57,625 nucleotides of DNA from an uncultured Flavobacteriales bacterium. GTDB lineage: Bacteria; Bacteroidota; Bacteroidia; Flavobacteriales; Crocinitomicaceae. Shown here one piece after another: positions 42,274-51,136 of this stretch. The translations under genes and the position numbers were made by a program. The notes below the pieces were generated by a model. That model ran no database searches. It saw nothing but the letters and a program-made list of their open reading frames with translations, and was not told the DNA's origin. Position 1 is the stretch's first letter, and each line of letters starts with the position of its first letter. The stretch covers positions 1 through 57,625 of the forward strand of contig CAMLIF010000011.1 of the NCBI GenBank assembly GCA_946479985.1. The letters run 5' to 3'.

Positions 42274-43701
42274 ATGATTCGAGTTATTGAATATCCAGTT
42301 TTATTGTTCTTTTTGTTTCTATTTGATCATGTAAATGGTCAAATTATTCAAATTGGCGATGTAAATGAAACGAAGAATAAAATCAATTCGTTGATCGTTG
42401 AAGATTCTTCTTCTTTTTATCGCGTGTCCAGTCTATACAAGAATAAAGGAACGTTGCTTTTTATTCAGCGTTTTCAAAATCTGCAACAAGTATACGAAGG
42501 CGAAATTCAAACCACGCTTGGTGATAGAGCACTTGGGGTGTTGAGAATGGAAATGTTGAATGGTCATGTCACAGCATTTTTAGTAGCTCAAGAGAACGAT
42601 CGCATTGATTTCCTGATTCAACAGTATGACACACTTTGCACTCCGGTTTCTGAACCCAAAATATTCTGGACTTTTCCTTTGCTATCCTCTCAAAACATAG
42701 GTCAATATTCAATAGAAATTTCCCCGAAAAAACAATTTGCTGCTGCAGTATTGAATTATCGGGATAAAGAAAACGGAGTTGATTATTTGTCTTATGCGCT
42801 GTTTGGGAGTGATATGACTATGATTTATCGGGATGACCTTCTATCAGAACGAAATAATAACAACAGTAGTTTTTCCAGTTGGTGGCTCAATGAACAAGGA
42901 GGCATGTTAGTTGCTGAAAACGTTTTGACTCCCAAAGCAATCTTTGAAAAGAAAAGTAGCCGGCAAATGGAATATGTGAATATGCATATTCTGGAGAAGG
43001 GGGCGAGAAGTCAGTTTCGTTTAGTTGGGCCGCCAAACGCCTACCTTTCCCAATTGACTTGTTCATTAACGGAAAACGGAAGAGTAGTTGGTACGGGTAT
43101 ATATTGCACCGAAAAAGATCATTTTCGCGGAATTTTTTGTTTTACCCGAAAGGACTCTAGCCAGCAGGAAGTTGTAGTCAGTACCTGGGACAGAAAATCA
43201 AATCCCGAATTAGCAACTTTTGATTTGGGGTTCTCAAGAAAGAGAAGAGGAAATAAGGAACGTATTCACCAATATGTTTGTAATCAATCCAAATTATTGG
43301 GTGAGTTTTCAATGAACAGTAAAACCCGAATTTCAGTTTGGGAAAGACGATACTATATAGTGAATAAATCAAGTGTTACATACGCTGCGAGAGATATTAT
43401 GATTCTCAAAATAACGGATAATCTGCTCGTTGATACACAGGTGATTCCGAAAATTCAATATTCGTATAATGATGATGGCATAAATAATTCCACCTTTTTA
43501 GCTCTTGACTCTAACAAACTTTTGATGTTTTTCAACGACGAATCAAAGAACTATCTTTCGGCCGGTAATCACAAAGAATCTTCTGCAGAACCAACTTTCA
43601 TAACGCGTTTGTCAGGAATTGATCTGGTTCAGGTGAAGTATGATACGGAAACAAGCAGGCTTGAAAGAAAGTTCTGTTCAATGAAACAGTTTTCGATTTG
43701 A
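42274..43701 (+). CDS. Secreted protein of the four-member paralogous family (copy 4), frameshifted near the C terminus
   Basis: The readable frame runs from the ATG at 42274 (a GTG at 42268 is also in frame) to a TGA at 43699-43701, about 475 residues. A signal peptide (YPVLLFFLFLFDHVNGQ) and family features are present, including MFFNDESKNYLSAGN. The paralogs end CVPKRF...KFGLLKF. Here the chain stops at CSMKQFSI, but the -1 frame continues as FDLMCAPKYW, then NKTLLLYFYFKNKERF to a stop at 43800-43802, matching the paralogs' end. A one-base deletion, perhaps in the T run near 43690-43693, is the simplest cause. It is either a recent pseudogene, a sequencing error or, less likely, recoding. 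Confidence 0.8.
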   Translation: MIRVIEYPVLLFFLFLFDHVNGQIIQIGDVNETKNKINSLIVEDSSSFYRVSSLYKNKGTLLFIQRFQNLQQVYEGEIQTTLGDRALGVLRMEMLNGHVTAFLVAQENDRIDFLIQQYDTLCTPVSEPKIFWTFPLLSSQNIGQYSIEISPKKQFAAAVLNYRDKENGVDYLSYALFGSDMTMIYRDDLLSERNNNNSSFSSWWLNEQGGMLVAENVLTPKAIFEKKSSRQMEYVNMHILEKGARSQFRLVGPPNAYLSQLTCSLTENGRVVGTGIYCTEKDHFRGIFCFTRKDSSQQEVVVSTWDRKSNPELATFDLGFSRKRRGNKERIHQYVCNQSKLLGEFSMNSKTRISVWERRYYIVNKSSVTYAARDIMILKITDNLLVDTQVIPKIQYSYNDDGINNSTFLALDSNKLLMFFNDESKNYLSAGNHKESSAEPTFITRLSGIDLVQVKYDTETSRLERKFCSMKQFSI

Positions 43702-43802
43702 TGTGTGCGCCAAAATACTGGGTTCTAAACGATCAAAACAAAACACTATTGCTGTATTTCTACTTTAAAAACAAGGAGCGTTTTGCATATTGGCAATTTT
43801 GA
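43692..43802 (+). pseudogene. Out-of-frame C-terminal tail of secreted-family copy 4
   Basis: Read in the frame -1 to the gene above, this stretch encodes FDLMCAPKYWVLNDQ, then LLLYFYFKNKERFAYWQF and a TGA at 43800-43802. It aligns with the C-terminal ends YCVPKRFDVDY, LLYFQYRTKEKFGLLKF of the copy at 39950. It is the displaced last 35 or so residues of copy 4. Confidence 0.78.
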
Positions 43803-43828
43803 TGGTAGCTCGAATTCCCGAAAATTAA

Positions 43829-43867
43829 AAAGCCCCGAAGTGATGCTGACATCTGCTCCGGGACTTT
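43829..43867 (-). terminator. Terminator of the small helical protein gene
   Basis: On the minus strand a 12-bp stem AAAGTCCCGGAG / CTTCGGGGCTTT (two G-U pairs), with a smaller inner hairpin GATG/CATC, is followed by TTTTTAATTTT. It is 34 nt past the stop at 43901. Confidence 0.8.
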
Positions 43868-43900
43868 AACCTAAAACTAATTACTACTACTATTTGGAAG

Positions 43901-44224
43901 TTAGTCCACTTTTGTGCGGACTGAGGAATACATGAGATACAATTCGTTATTTCTGTTCTGTAAATAATCGAAATAACGATCGAAACTTTGTCGTAAGATC
44001 AATTCAATGTCTTTTAAAATTTTTTCAAGGCTGTGAAGCTGATTTTTAAAAATACCCATTGAATTTTGATCAGTTGTAAGCAAATCTAACTGAGCCACTT
44101 TTAAAGCAAATCGTGAAAACGCACCTCTGAATTCAGGAATTTCTCCCCACATCGAATGGTTTTGAACACAAATCGTTTCGATCGTTCTGTAGTTGTTCAG
44201 GATGTTTTCTGCCGCGCTCTTCAT
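43901..44224 (-). CDS. Small helical protein of unknown function
   Basis: A 107-residue protein without signal peptide or membrane segment. It is predicted to be mostly alpha-helical (MKSAAENILNNYRTIETICV, IFKNQLHSLEKILKDIELIL, SFDRYFDYLQNRNNELYLMY). I do not recognise the family. Its own terminator lies on the minus strand. Support comes from the uninterrupted frame, the terminator and codon use like its neighbours. It converges on copy 4 and diverges from the sensor kinase. Confidence 0.6.
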   Translation of the reverse strand: MKSAAENILNNYRTIETICVQNHSMWGEIPEFRGAFSRFALKVAQLDLLTTDQNSMGIFKNQLHSLEKILKDIELILRQSFDRYFDYLQNRNNELYLMYSSVRTKVD

Positions 44225-44581
44225 AGTTCAAAAGTTTAAATTCAACCTTGTTTCTTTCAATAGTAACGCTTTTCAAATCCGAAAGTTGTAATTCAAATGT
44301 GAAGAAAACTTAAAGAGAATGAATTGTTGAGTAAACGGTATAGAAATCCAATTTCGTGGTTCTGCTGTTTTCCTTTTCGAATTACATAATATGAGTTTCG
44401 GGAGTTTTTTTGATTCAAATTACACGGCGATTTCCTGTTGTTTTCTCGTCTAAACCGCAATCGAAAAAGGCACTTTTATTATTCGCGGGGTATTTCCTGT
44501 TTTTCGCTTTAAACTTTTGATTTTTCATGAGCCTAAAAATGAGTCGCAGCAAGTAATAATTCTGTATTTTCATCCTCGTAA
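44225..44581. other. 357-bp intergenic region without a gene
   Basis: No open frame of note on either strand. It separates the divergent small helical protein and sensor kinase genes. I see an imperfect direct repeat of ATTTCCTGTT at 44430 and about 44492, 62 bp apart, and a near -7 box TAATTCTG at 44557-44564 before the kinase. No hairpin, tRNA or riboswitch fold was recognised. Confidence 0.5.
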
Positions 44582-47500
44582 ATGAACTGCACTTTTTCTA
44601 GTTGGACTCTCCGTTTTCGAACGTATACCGTAAGTATCGTTTTTGTTTTTCTGGCTTTTCAGTTGGGGGCTCAAAAAGCTTCATTTCGCGTGTTTTCGGT
44701 TGAAGACGGTTTGGCGCAATCTCAGGTCTATGCAATAACTCAGGATCATAAAGGTTATCTGTGGATTGGAACCAGGGGTGGTGGTCTTTCGCGTTTTGAC
44801 GGAACAACCTTTCAAACGTTCAGTGAAAAGGACGGATTGGTTAACAGTTATGTTTCATCGCTCGTTCAGGATCAGAGAAAAAGGATGTGGATCGGAACGA
44901 ACAACGGCTTATCGTATTTCGACGGGATAAAATTCCATACCATTCAACATCCGAAAGCATTCAGCGCATTTTCCATTCACGATATTTCAATACGTTCTAA
45001 CGGAGAAGTCTGGGTGGCAACAAATTACGGTTTGTACCGGGTTGAAGGAAGTAAGCTGGTGGAAATGAACGGAAAGTATGATCTGAAACCAAAATCTGTT
45101 AATACACTTTTGTTTGATGAAAAGGACCAGCTCTGGTTTGGTACAGGAACCGGTTTGTTTTCAATCAATTTACATACAGCTAAAACAACATCCTGGGGAA
45201 TGAAGTCGAAAGTCATGCGGAATTCCATTACCTGTCTGAGCCTGGATAAAAAAGGTGATTTGTGGTTTGGAACTTATGGCGATGGTGCTTATTGTAAACA
45301 GGGTGACAAAGCCTTTCGGGTTGATTTGAAACATGAACTTTATACGGAAACTGTTTTTGATATTTTCTTTGATCAAAAAGACATCTGCTGGTTTGCTACG
45401 CTAAGAAAAGGAGTGGTTCAGTATAATTCTGTAACGAAGAAATTCGCAGCATTCAACGAGAAAAACGGAATCGGAAATAACCACGTGAGAACCATTTTTT
45501 GCGATAATTCGGGCGCGTTTTGGTTTGGAACCTCAGGTGGAGGAATTTCTCAATTTACAAGTAAGCTGTTTACTCATTACACCACTAGTTCAGGTTTAGG
45601 AGGGAATTTCGTTTACAGTATTTATAGGGACCGCAGCGGAAAATTGTGGACGGGAACTGCTCAAAACGGTGTAAGTGTTCTGGATGAAAACGGGTTTTAT
45701 CAGTTGAATAAGGCCGACGGATTTGATGCAGTTAAAGTAAAAGCCATTGCCGAAGATAAAAAGGGCACGCTTTATTTTGGAACCGAAGGACAGGGAATCG
45801 GAATGTTGAAATCAGGGAAGTTCTCCTGGGTGAAGGGAACGAAAGGGGTGTATGTCAGGCAAATGGTCACCGATTCCAAAGGTTCTGTTTGGGCAGCAAC
45901 TTCCGGCGACGGACTATTGAAAATAAATCAGAAAAACGGCAGAGTTGAATCTTTTCGTGTAAAGAACGGCATTCTTCAAAACCGATTGACAGCTGTTTTC
46001 ATCGATTCCAAAGAGCGTATTTGGTATGGAACCGAATCCGGAGGTGTGGGAATTATAGATCCGAAAACCAGGAAACGTTATTACGTTACCGAAAGTGATG
46101 GACTTGTTTCAAATGCAATTCGATGTATTACAGAAGACAAATTCGGGCACATTTGGATTGGAACTGCAGGATCCGGAGTAGTTGAACTGAAATTTACCGG
46201 AAAACCAATGATTGTTTCAACGCTCGGGTTGAAAAGCGGTTTGTATTCTGCCAATGTTTATTTAATTGTTTTTGACCAAAAGGGGAATTTATTTATTGGA
46301 ACCGAATCGGGTTTGGACTTGATTCAATTCTCGAAACAACGAAAGATCAAAACAATTAAGCATTACGCACAAGGTGATGGATTCTTAGGTGTTGAAACTT
46401 GTCAGAATGCAGTTTTCCAAGATAAAGACGGTCGAGTTTGGTTTGGAACTATTAATGGTTTAACATGTTACAATCCGGCGAATCTTTCCGTGAATAAAAT
46501 TCCTCCGGTACTTAGTATCACTGACATTCAGTTGTTCTATGAGTCAATGGGAAAAACAACGGGGAATCTCGATTTGAGTTATGATCAAAATCATTTGAGT
46601 TTTCTTTTTAAGGGAATCAACCTTAGAAATCCGGAAGGAGTGGAGTATTCCTGGAAAATGAACGAATTTGACGACAAATGGTCGCCCTGGTCGAAAGAAC
46701 AGCGTATTGTCTATTCAAATATTGCTCCGGGAAAGTATGTCTTTATGGTTCGTGCTAAAAACGAAGATGGCTTTATCAGTGAAAAACCGTTGAGCGTTCA
46801 AATCAGTATTTCGGCTCCTTTCTGGAAAACTGTATGGTTTATTACTTTGGAAATAATCATTTCGATACTATTGATTTGGCTCATGGTCCGCTTTCAAACC
46901 AGGCGTATCAGGGCGAAAGCGGAAGAAGCACAGCGACAGGCAGAATTAGCCAGAGATTTGGTCGAATTGGAACAGAAAGCTCTGCGATTGCAGATGAACC
47001 CGCATTTCATTTTCAATGCACTGAACTCGATTCAGGGATTAATAGGAACGGAAAACGAAACAAAAGCACGTTATTATTTGGCGAAATTTGCACGTTTAAT
47101 GCGGCAAATTCTTGATAATTCCAGGGCATCCACTATTTCGCTTGAGGAGGAAATTGCTACTTTGGAAAACTATTTACTGATCGAACAATTCTGTTCAGGA
47201 AATAAATTCACTTTTGAAATTAGAATGGATCTGGAGACAGAAATGAATTTCATCAGGATTCCACCGATGCTGATCCAGCCGTTTATTGAAAATTCGATCA
47301 AACACGGGTTTAAGTTTGAAGCGAATCAACAACATAATATCGGGAAGATCGATATCCTGTTTTCCGAAACCGAAACCGGAATTCGTTGTATTATCAGGGA
47401 TAATGGAATAGGACGTAAAGCCGCCGGCGAAATGACCAAAAACAGTACTGAGGCGTATCACGTTTCATCAGGATTATCGATTACACAAGACCGTTTAGAT

Positions 47501-47608
47501 TTATTAAGCGAATCAGACGAAACACATCGTGTTCGAATAACGGATTTGCTTGACAAAAACAATCAAAGTTCAGGAACAGAAGTAGAACTCTTTATACCAC
47601 TTTTATGA
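44582..47608 (+). CDS. Two-component sensor kinase with regulator propeller and LytS-type histidine kinase domain
   Basis: A 1008-residue membrane protein. A signal/anchor segment is at about residues 13-30. A periplasmic two-component-regulator propeller of about 14 short blades follows (about 35-640; repeats like DHKGYLWIGTRGGGLSRFDG, DKFGHIWIGTAGSGVVEL), then a Y_Y_Y domain (about 665-745, YSWKMNEFDDKWSPW). One transmembrane helix is at about 752-775 (FITLEIIISILLIWLMV). A coiled coil precedes a His_kinase (PF06580) domain with the phospho-acceptor His in LQMNPHFIFNALNS (about His808) and an ATPase domain with IRDNGIGRKAA. The gene overlaps its response regulator by 4 nt (ATGA). The stimulus is unknown. 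Polysaccharide sensing is common for such propellers, but no degradation genes are near. Confidence 0.93.
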   Translation: MNCTFSSWTLRFRTYTVSIVFVFLAFQLGAQKASFRVFSVEDGLAQSQVYAITQDHKGYLWIGTRGGGLSRFDGTTFQTFSEKDGLVNSYVSSLVQDQRKRMWIGTNNGLSYFDGIKFHTIQHPKAFSAFSIHDISIRSNGEVWVATNYGLYRVEGSKLVEMNGKYDLKPKSVNTLLFDEKDQLWFGTGTGLFSINLHTAKTTSWGMKSKVMRNSITCLSLDKKGDLWFGTYGDGAYCKQGDKAFRVDLKHELYTETVFDIFFDQKDICWFATLRKGVVQYNSVTKKFAAFNEKNGIGNNHVRTIFCDNSGAFWFGTSGGGISQFTSKLFTHYTTSSGLGGNFVYSIYRDRSGKLWTGTAQNGVSVLDENGFYQLNKADGFDAVKVKAIAEDKKGTLYFGTEGQGIGMLKSGKFSWVKGTKGVYVRQMVTDSKGSVWAATSGDGLLKINQKNGRVESFRVKNGILQNRLTAVFIDSKERIWYGTESGGVGIIDPKTRKRYYVTESDGLVSNAIRCITEDKFGHIWIGTAGSGVVELKFTGKPMIVSTLGLKSGLYSANVYLIVFDQKGNLFIGTESGLDLIQFSKQRKIKTIKHYAQGDGFLGVETCQNAVFQDKDGRVWFGTINGLTCYNPANLSVNKIPPVLSITDIQLFYESMGKTTGNLDLSYDQNHLSFLFKGINLRNPEGVEYSWKMNEFDDKWSPWSKEQRIVYSNIAPGKYVFMVRAKNEDGFISEKPLSVQISISAPFWKTVWFITLEIIISILLIWLMVRFQTRRIRAKAEEAQRQAELARDLVELEQKALRLQMNPHFIFNALNSIQGLIGTENETKARYYLAKFARLMRQILDNSRASTISLEEEIATLENYLLIEQFCSGNKFTFEIRMDLETEMNFIRIPPMLIQPFIENSIKHGFKFEANQQHNIGKIDILFSETETGIRCIIRDNGIGRKAAGEMTKNSTEAYHVSSGLSITQDRLDLLSESDETHRVRITDLLDKNNQSSGTEVELFIPLL

Positions 47609-48348
47609 TTAGAGCTGTAATTATTGACGACATAGAGCAGGCACGCCTAACATTTAGAAAAGATTTGGAAACCTATGCTCCCGACATAGAAATTGTTGGT
47701 GAAGCTTCTGGAGTGATTGAGGGTGCGAAACTTTTAAAGAACCTGGAAATTGATATTTTGTTCCTTGACATCCAGATGCAGGATGGCTCGGGTTTCGATC
47801 TGTTGGATATTCTCCCTGAAATCCGATTCAAGATTATTTTCATAACAGCGAGCGATGCTCATGCAATCAAAGCGTTTCGTTATGCTGCAATTGATTATTT
47901 GTTAAAACCGGTTGATCCCGACGAATTGAAAATGGCGCTGGATAAATTCAGGAAACAGGGGTATAGTGAAGAAGAGAATTATAAATTACTGAATGAAACA
48001 CTGAAACAACCGTCTAAAACTCAGGAACGACTGGCGCTGCATGCCCAGGATAAGATCCATGTGGTTTCCATCGGGGAGATTATTCGCTGCGAAAGCAATG
48101 TAAACTATACCGAGTTCTTCTTCAAAGATGCGAAGCGCATTGTTGTTTCAAAAACGTTGAAGGATTTTGAAGATATTTTAGGCGATCTGGGTTTCTTCCG
48201 TGTACATCAGTCGCATTTGGTGAATACCAAAATGATCAAAGAGTTTGTGAAAACCGAAGGCGGACATTTGATTATGACCGACGGAAAAATGATTCCGGTT
48301 TCAACCCGTAAACGTGCAGATGTAGTGAAGATGCTGGATTTGTTGTAG
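47605..48348 (+). CDS. LytTR-family response regulator
   Basis: A 247-residue regulator. The receiver domain (1-120) has the acidic pocket IDDIEQA, the phospho-acceptor Asp55 in DILFLDIQMQDG, Thr in FITASD and Lys in YLLKPVDPDEL (about 101). The DNA-binding LytTR domain (about 145-247) has RLALHAQDKIHVVSIGEIIRCE, NVNYTEFFF, SKTLKDFEDIL and FFRVHQSHLVN. It is translationally coupled to the kinase through the 4-nt overlap, so the pair forms one signalling unit that probably controls transcription. Targets cannot be read here. A perfect 26-nt palindrome begins right after the stop codon. Confidence 0.95.
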   Translation: MIRAVIIDDIEQARLTFRKDLETYAPDIEIVGEASGVIEGAKLLKNLEIDILFLDIQMQDGSGFDLLDILPEIRFKIIFITASDAHAIKAFRYAAIDYLLKPVDPDELKMALDKFRKQGYSEEENYKLLNETLKQPSKTQERLALHAQDKIHVVSIGEIIRCESNVNYTEFFFKDAKRIVVSKTLKDFEDILGDLGFFRVHQSHLVNTKMIKEFVKTEGGHLIMTDGKMIPVSTRKRADVVKMLDLL

Positions 48349-48374
48349 TAGGGGTAAGTCGCGACTTACCCCTA
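48349..48374. repeat. Perfect 26-nt palindrome between convergent genes
   Basis: Arms TAGGGGTAAGTCG and CGACTTACCCCTA meet without a spacer, starting one base after the LytTR stop. It may serve as a bidirectional terminator for the convergent LytTR and M1 peptidase genes, and has the size and symmetry of the palindrome in the Y1 transposase gene. Confidence 0.85.
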
Positions 48375-48386
48375 TGTAAAACGAAT

Positions 48387-50330
48387 TTATTTTTTCTTTT
48401 TCATCCCCATAATTCCGTCGATTGTTTCAACAGAAACAGGATGATAATTGTTTCTCGATTTTTTGTAGACTTCTTTGCCCCAGGGTTTCCATGTTTTCGA
48501 TTCATTCAAAGCTCCGTATAGAGGAACAAGGAATTTACGACGACCGGTTCTGAACAAGAATTTCTCCAGCTGAGGACGAATTGCCGTATAATCTGAATGA
48601 ATTCCTAAAACATACCATTCACAAGCTACTTCTGCATTTCCCCAATTTTTGAAATCGAGTTTTGCATCAAGTTTCGCTAATTGTTCCGGTTTCATTACAT
48701 CCGGCAGCTGACGTATAAATGATTGCCATTCCTGCGGAGTATATTGTTCACGAGAAAGGGCAGGCTGCTGTTTTTTTCCTTTCTTTTTCTTCGGTTTTTT
48801 GAAAATGTCTTTTCCGGCAACAAACTCGTCTGCCAAATTCTGGATTTTTTCAAAACGCGGTGAAACCAGGCGTACACAGTTTGAAGGAAGGCCTGCTTTA
48901 TAGAACCATTCATCGCAATTGAACTCAATTTTGAATGGTTTTAGTAATTTCTTTTCTAAATAGGCTTTAAACTGCTCAGTTGTCAATGTTTGGAACTGGT
49001 GATCGTTGAAATAACTTTTAAGGAAAGCGTCGAAACGTTCACGCCCGGCTGCTTTTTCCAAAGTCTTCAGGAAGAAAGCGCCTTTTACATAGGCAACCTG
49101 CGTCATTCCGTCATCAGGATTTCTTCCTTTCAAATCCAGTTTCAGCTTTGTGTCATCTGCGTTTCCGGATTTGGTGAATTCGTCTATTTCTGTTTCTAAT
49201 TCCTGGAATTCAATAATAGAAAGCATGTCGGCGGTTTCTTTGCCATACAATTTTTCCATGATTCGGTTCTCGAAGTAAACAGTGAATCCTTCGTTCAGCC
49301 AGAAATCGTCCCAGGTTGCATTTGTAACCAGGTTTCCTGACCAGGAGTGCGCCAATTCATGTGCAATAACGGAAACTGCGCTTCTGTCACCGGAAATCAA
49401 TGTCGGATTAGCAAAAGTCAAACGTGGGTTTTCCATTCCTCCAAACGGGAAAGAATACGGAAGAACAATTACATCGTATTGATCCCATTTGTACGGTCCG
49501 TAAAGACTTTCAGCAGCAGTGATCATTTTAGGAAGATCTTCAAACTCCCATTGTACATCGCGGATCATCTCCGGTTCTGTGTAAACACCACAATTTTTTC
49601 CAAGGGGCTGGTACTCCAGGTTTCCAACTGCAAGAGCAATTAAATAAACAGGAATAGGCTGCTTCATTTCAAAGTGGTACTTTCCTGTTTCTGATTTTTT
49701 CTTTGGATTTTCAGCGCTCATCAAAGCCATTAATTCCTTAGGAACAGTAACGTCTGCAGAATAGGTAATTCTGTTTGCCGGTGTTCCTTGTACAGGAATC
49801 CATGTTCTTGTTAAGATTGCCTGGCCTTGAGTATATAAATAAGGGTGTTCTTTCCCTGCAGTTAAACCTGGATCTAACCAATCTAAAGCTCCGGCGTTTT
49901 CCGTAGTTTCATAATAGATATTGATGAAACGGGTGTCCTTATCGATTTTGATACTTAATGGCTGCCCGATGTATTCTTTCATTGGGCCGGTAATGAAATC
50001 AGTCTCTTTTTCTTCGCCCTTTTTTCCAAGAGTTACTTTCTGAATTTTCGGGCCGTTGATATCAAAGATTGCCGTATCGGTATCTTTAAGACGCTGCATT
50101 TCGTGACGCGCAACTCCGTAAATACGTTTGTTTTCGAAATTAACGTCTAATTCAAGGTCGATGTGAGTTGTTCTGATTTCGTCTACATTGGAATATGTGT
50201 GCGTATCATGTGCATTGACGTTCCCCGAAATAATCGGTTGGTCGTTAGTTGTTTCGGCTGCCGGGCCGTCACAACTGGCAAAAAGAAATATAGCGGAACT
50301 CAGTCCGATCAATGTTTGGGTAAAATTCAT
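48387..50330 (-). CDS. M1-family aminopeptidase, leukotriene A4 hydrolase-like, lipoprotein
   Basis: A 647-residue metallopeptidase. The N terminus (MNFTQTLIGLSSAIFLFASCDG) is a lipoprotein signal with lipobox FASC. The exopeptidase motif is visible as PFGGMENPRLTFANP (about 295-309). The zinc site is in VIAHELAHSWSGNLVTNATWDDFWLNEGFTVYFE (about 322-355), with both His and Glu of HExxH and the downstream Glu. The C-terminal region (about 520-640) is a helical domain like that of LTA4 hydrolase. A lysine-rich linker KKPKKKKGKKQQ is at about 510-525, an unusual low-complexity insertion. It cleaves N-terminal residues from peptides, probably in the periplasm or on the outer membrane. Confidence 0.93.
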   Translation of the reverse strand: MNFTQTLIGLSSAIFLFASCDGPAAETTNDQPIISGNVNAHDTHTYSNVDEIRTTHIDLELDVNFENKRIYGVARHEMQRLKDTDTAIFDINGPKIQKVTLGKKGEEKETDFITGPMKEYIGQPLSIKIDKDTRFINIYYETTENAGALDWLDPGLTAGKEHPYLYTQGQAILTRTWIPVQGTPANRITYSADVTVPKELMALMSAENPKKKSETGKYHFEMKQPIPVYLIALAVGNLEYQPLGKNCGVYTEPEMIRDVQWEFEDLPKMITAAESLYGPYKWDQYDVIVLPYSFPFGGMENPRLTFANPTLISGDRSAVSVIAHELAHSWSGNLVTNATWDDFWLNEGFTVYFENRIMEKLYGKETADMLSIIEFQELETEIDEFTKSGNADDTKLKLDLKGRNPDDGMTQVAYVKGAFFLKTLEKAAGRERFDAFLKSYFNDHQFQTLTTEQFKAYLEKKLLKPFKIEFNCDEWFYKAGLPSNCVRLVSPRFEKIQNLADEFVAGKDIFKKPKKKKGKKQQPALSREQYTPQEWQSFIRQLPDVMKPEQLAKLDAKLDFKNWGNAEVACEWYVLGIHSDYTAIRPQLEKFLFRTGRRKFLVPLYGALNESKTWKPWGKEVYKKSRNNYHPVSVETIDGIMGMKKKK

Positions 50331-50401
50331 CCAATGGGTTTTGGGGTGACGAATATACGATTATTATTTCACAAGTATTTGTCTGAAACAGTCAAATTCA
50401 G

Positions 50402-51136
50402 TTACTTGTTCGACTTATTTGAAGCAATGTAATCAATGACTTCAGCGGCGCCCTGCAAACCGAAAAGAGCCGGCATATAACTTACTGTTCCGTAAAACGA
50501 ACGTTTAAAGTTAGATCCATCAGTCATCTTCAAAGAATCTTTTTGTTGCTGTTCTGCCGAGAAAACGCATCGAACTCCCTTAAAGCCAACTCCGCGTTTT
50601 TTCAGACGTTTCTTTACCTGGAGCCCTAGTTTACAGTTATAACTGTTCATTAGTTCAGCCACTTTCACTTTGCCCGGATCTGTTTTTCCACCTGCGCCGA
50701 GGTGAGTAATACATTTTATCTTTAGACGTTTACAAGCAACAATCCATTCAATTTTTGGAGTCAAACTATCGATGCAGTCCATTACATAGTTCGGTTTAAA
50801 CTCGTTCAGAATTTCCCAAACGCGTTCAGGAACAACAAATTCTTCTACAACATTTAATTGAATATCGGGGTTTATTTCCCGAATGCGCTCGGCCAACACA
50901 ACTGCTTTATTTCTGCCGATTGTTGAATCAAGTGCTGTAAGCTGCCTGTTTTTATTGGTGATGTCGAAAACGTCTCCGTCTATAATTGTCATTGTTCCAA
51001 CTCCTGAACGGGCAATGAATTCTGCTGCAAAAGAACCAATTCCCCCGAGCCCGACGATCAAAACATGCGCATTTTGGAGTCGTAACATTTCGTCTTTTCC
51101 TAAAATCAATTCTGTACGTTCTAACCAGTTACTCAT
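50402..51136 (-). CDS. tcdA: tRNA threonylcarbamoyladenosine dehydratase (ThiF/E1-like)
   Basis: A 244-residue E1-like protein. The ATP/nucleotide-binding glycine loop is VLIVGLGGIGSFAAEFIARSGV (about residues 25-46). Downstream are TIIDGDVFDITNKNRQ, VMDCIDSLTPKIEW and the family segment RCVFSAEQQ. TcdA converts t6A at position 37 of tRNAs to cyclic ct6A in the cytoplasm. It overlaps the TatD-like gene upstream by 4 nt, so they are translationally coupled. A ThiF-family protein with another role cannot be fully excluded, but the order of motifs fits TcdA well. Confidence 0.88.
   Translation of the reverse strand: MSNWLERTELILGKDEMLRLQNAHVLIVGLGGIGSFAAEFIARSGVGTMTIIDGDVFDITNKNRQLTALDSTIGRNKAVVLAERIREINPDIQLNVVEEFVVPERVWEILNEFKPNYVMDCIDSLTPKIEWIVACKRLKIKCITHLGAGGKTDPGKVKVAELMNSYNCKLGLQVKKRLKKRGVGFKGVRCVFSAEQQQKDSLKMTDGSNFKRSFYGTVSYMPALFGLQGAAEVIDYIASNKSNK

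Noticed and set aside
43686..43701. Programmed -1 frameshift in secreted-family copy 4
   Set aside because: No canonical X-XXY-YYZ heptamer in the right phase; a simple one-base deletion explains the data better.
44430..44500. LytTR binding-site pair upstream of the sensor kinase
   Set aside because: The two ATTTCCTGTT copies are 62 bp apart, too far for the usual pair of LytTR half-sites about 10 bp apart, and do not fit the known half-site pattern.
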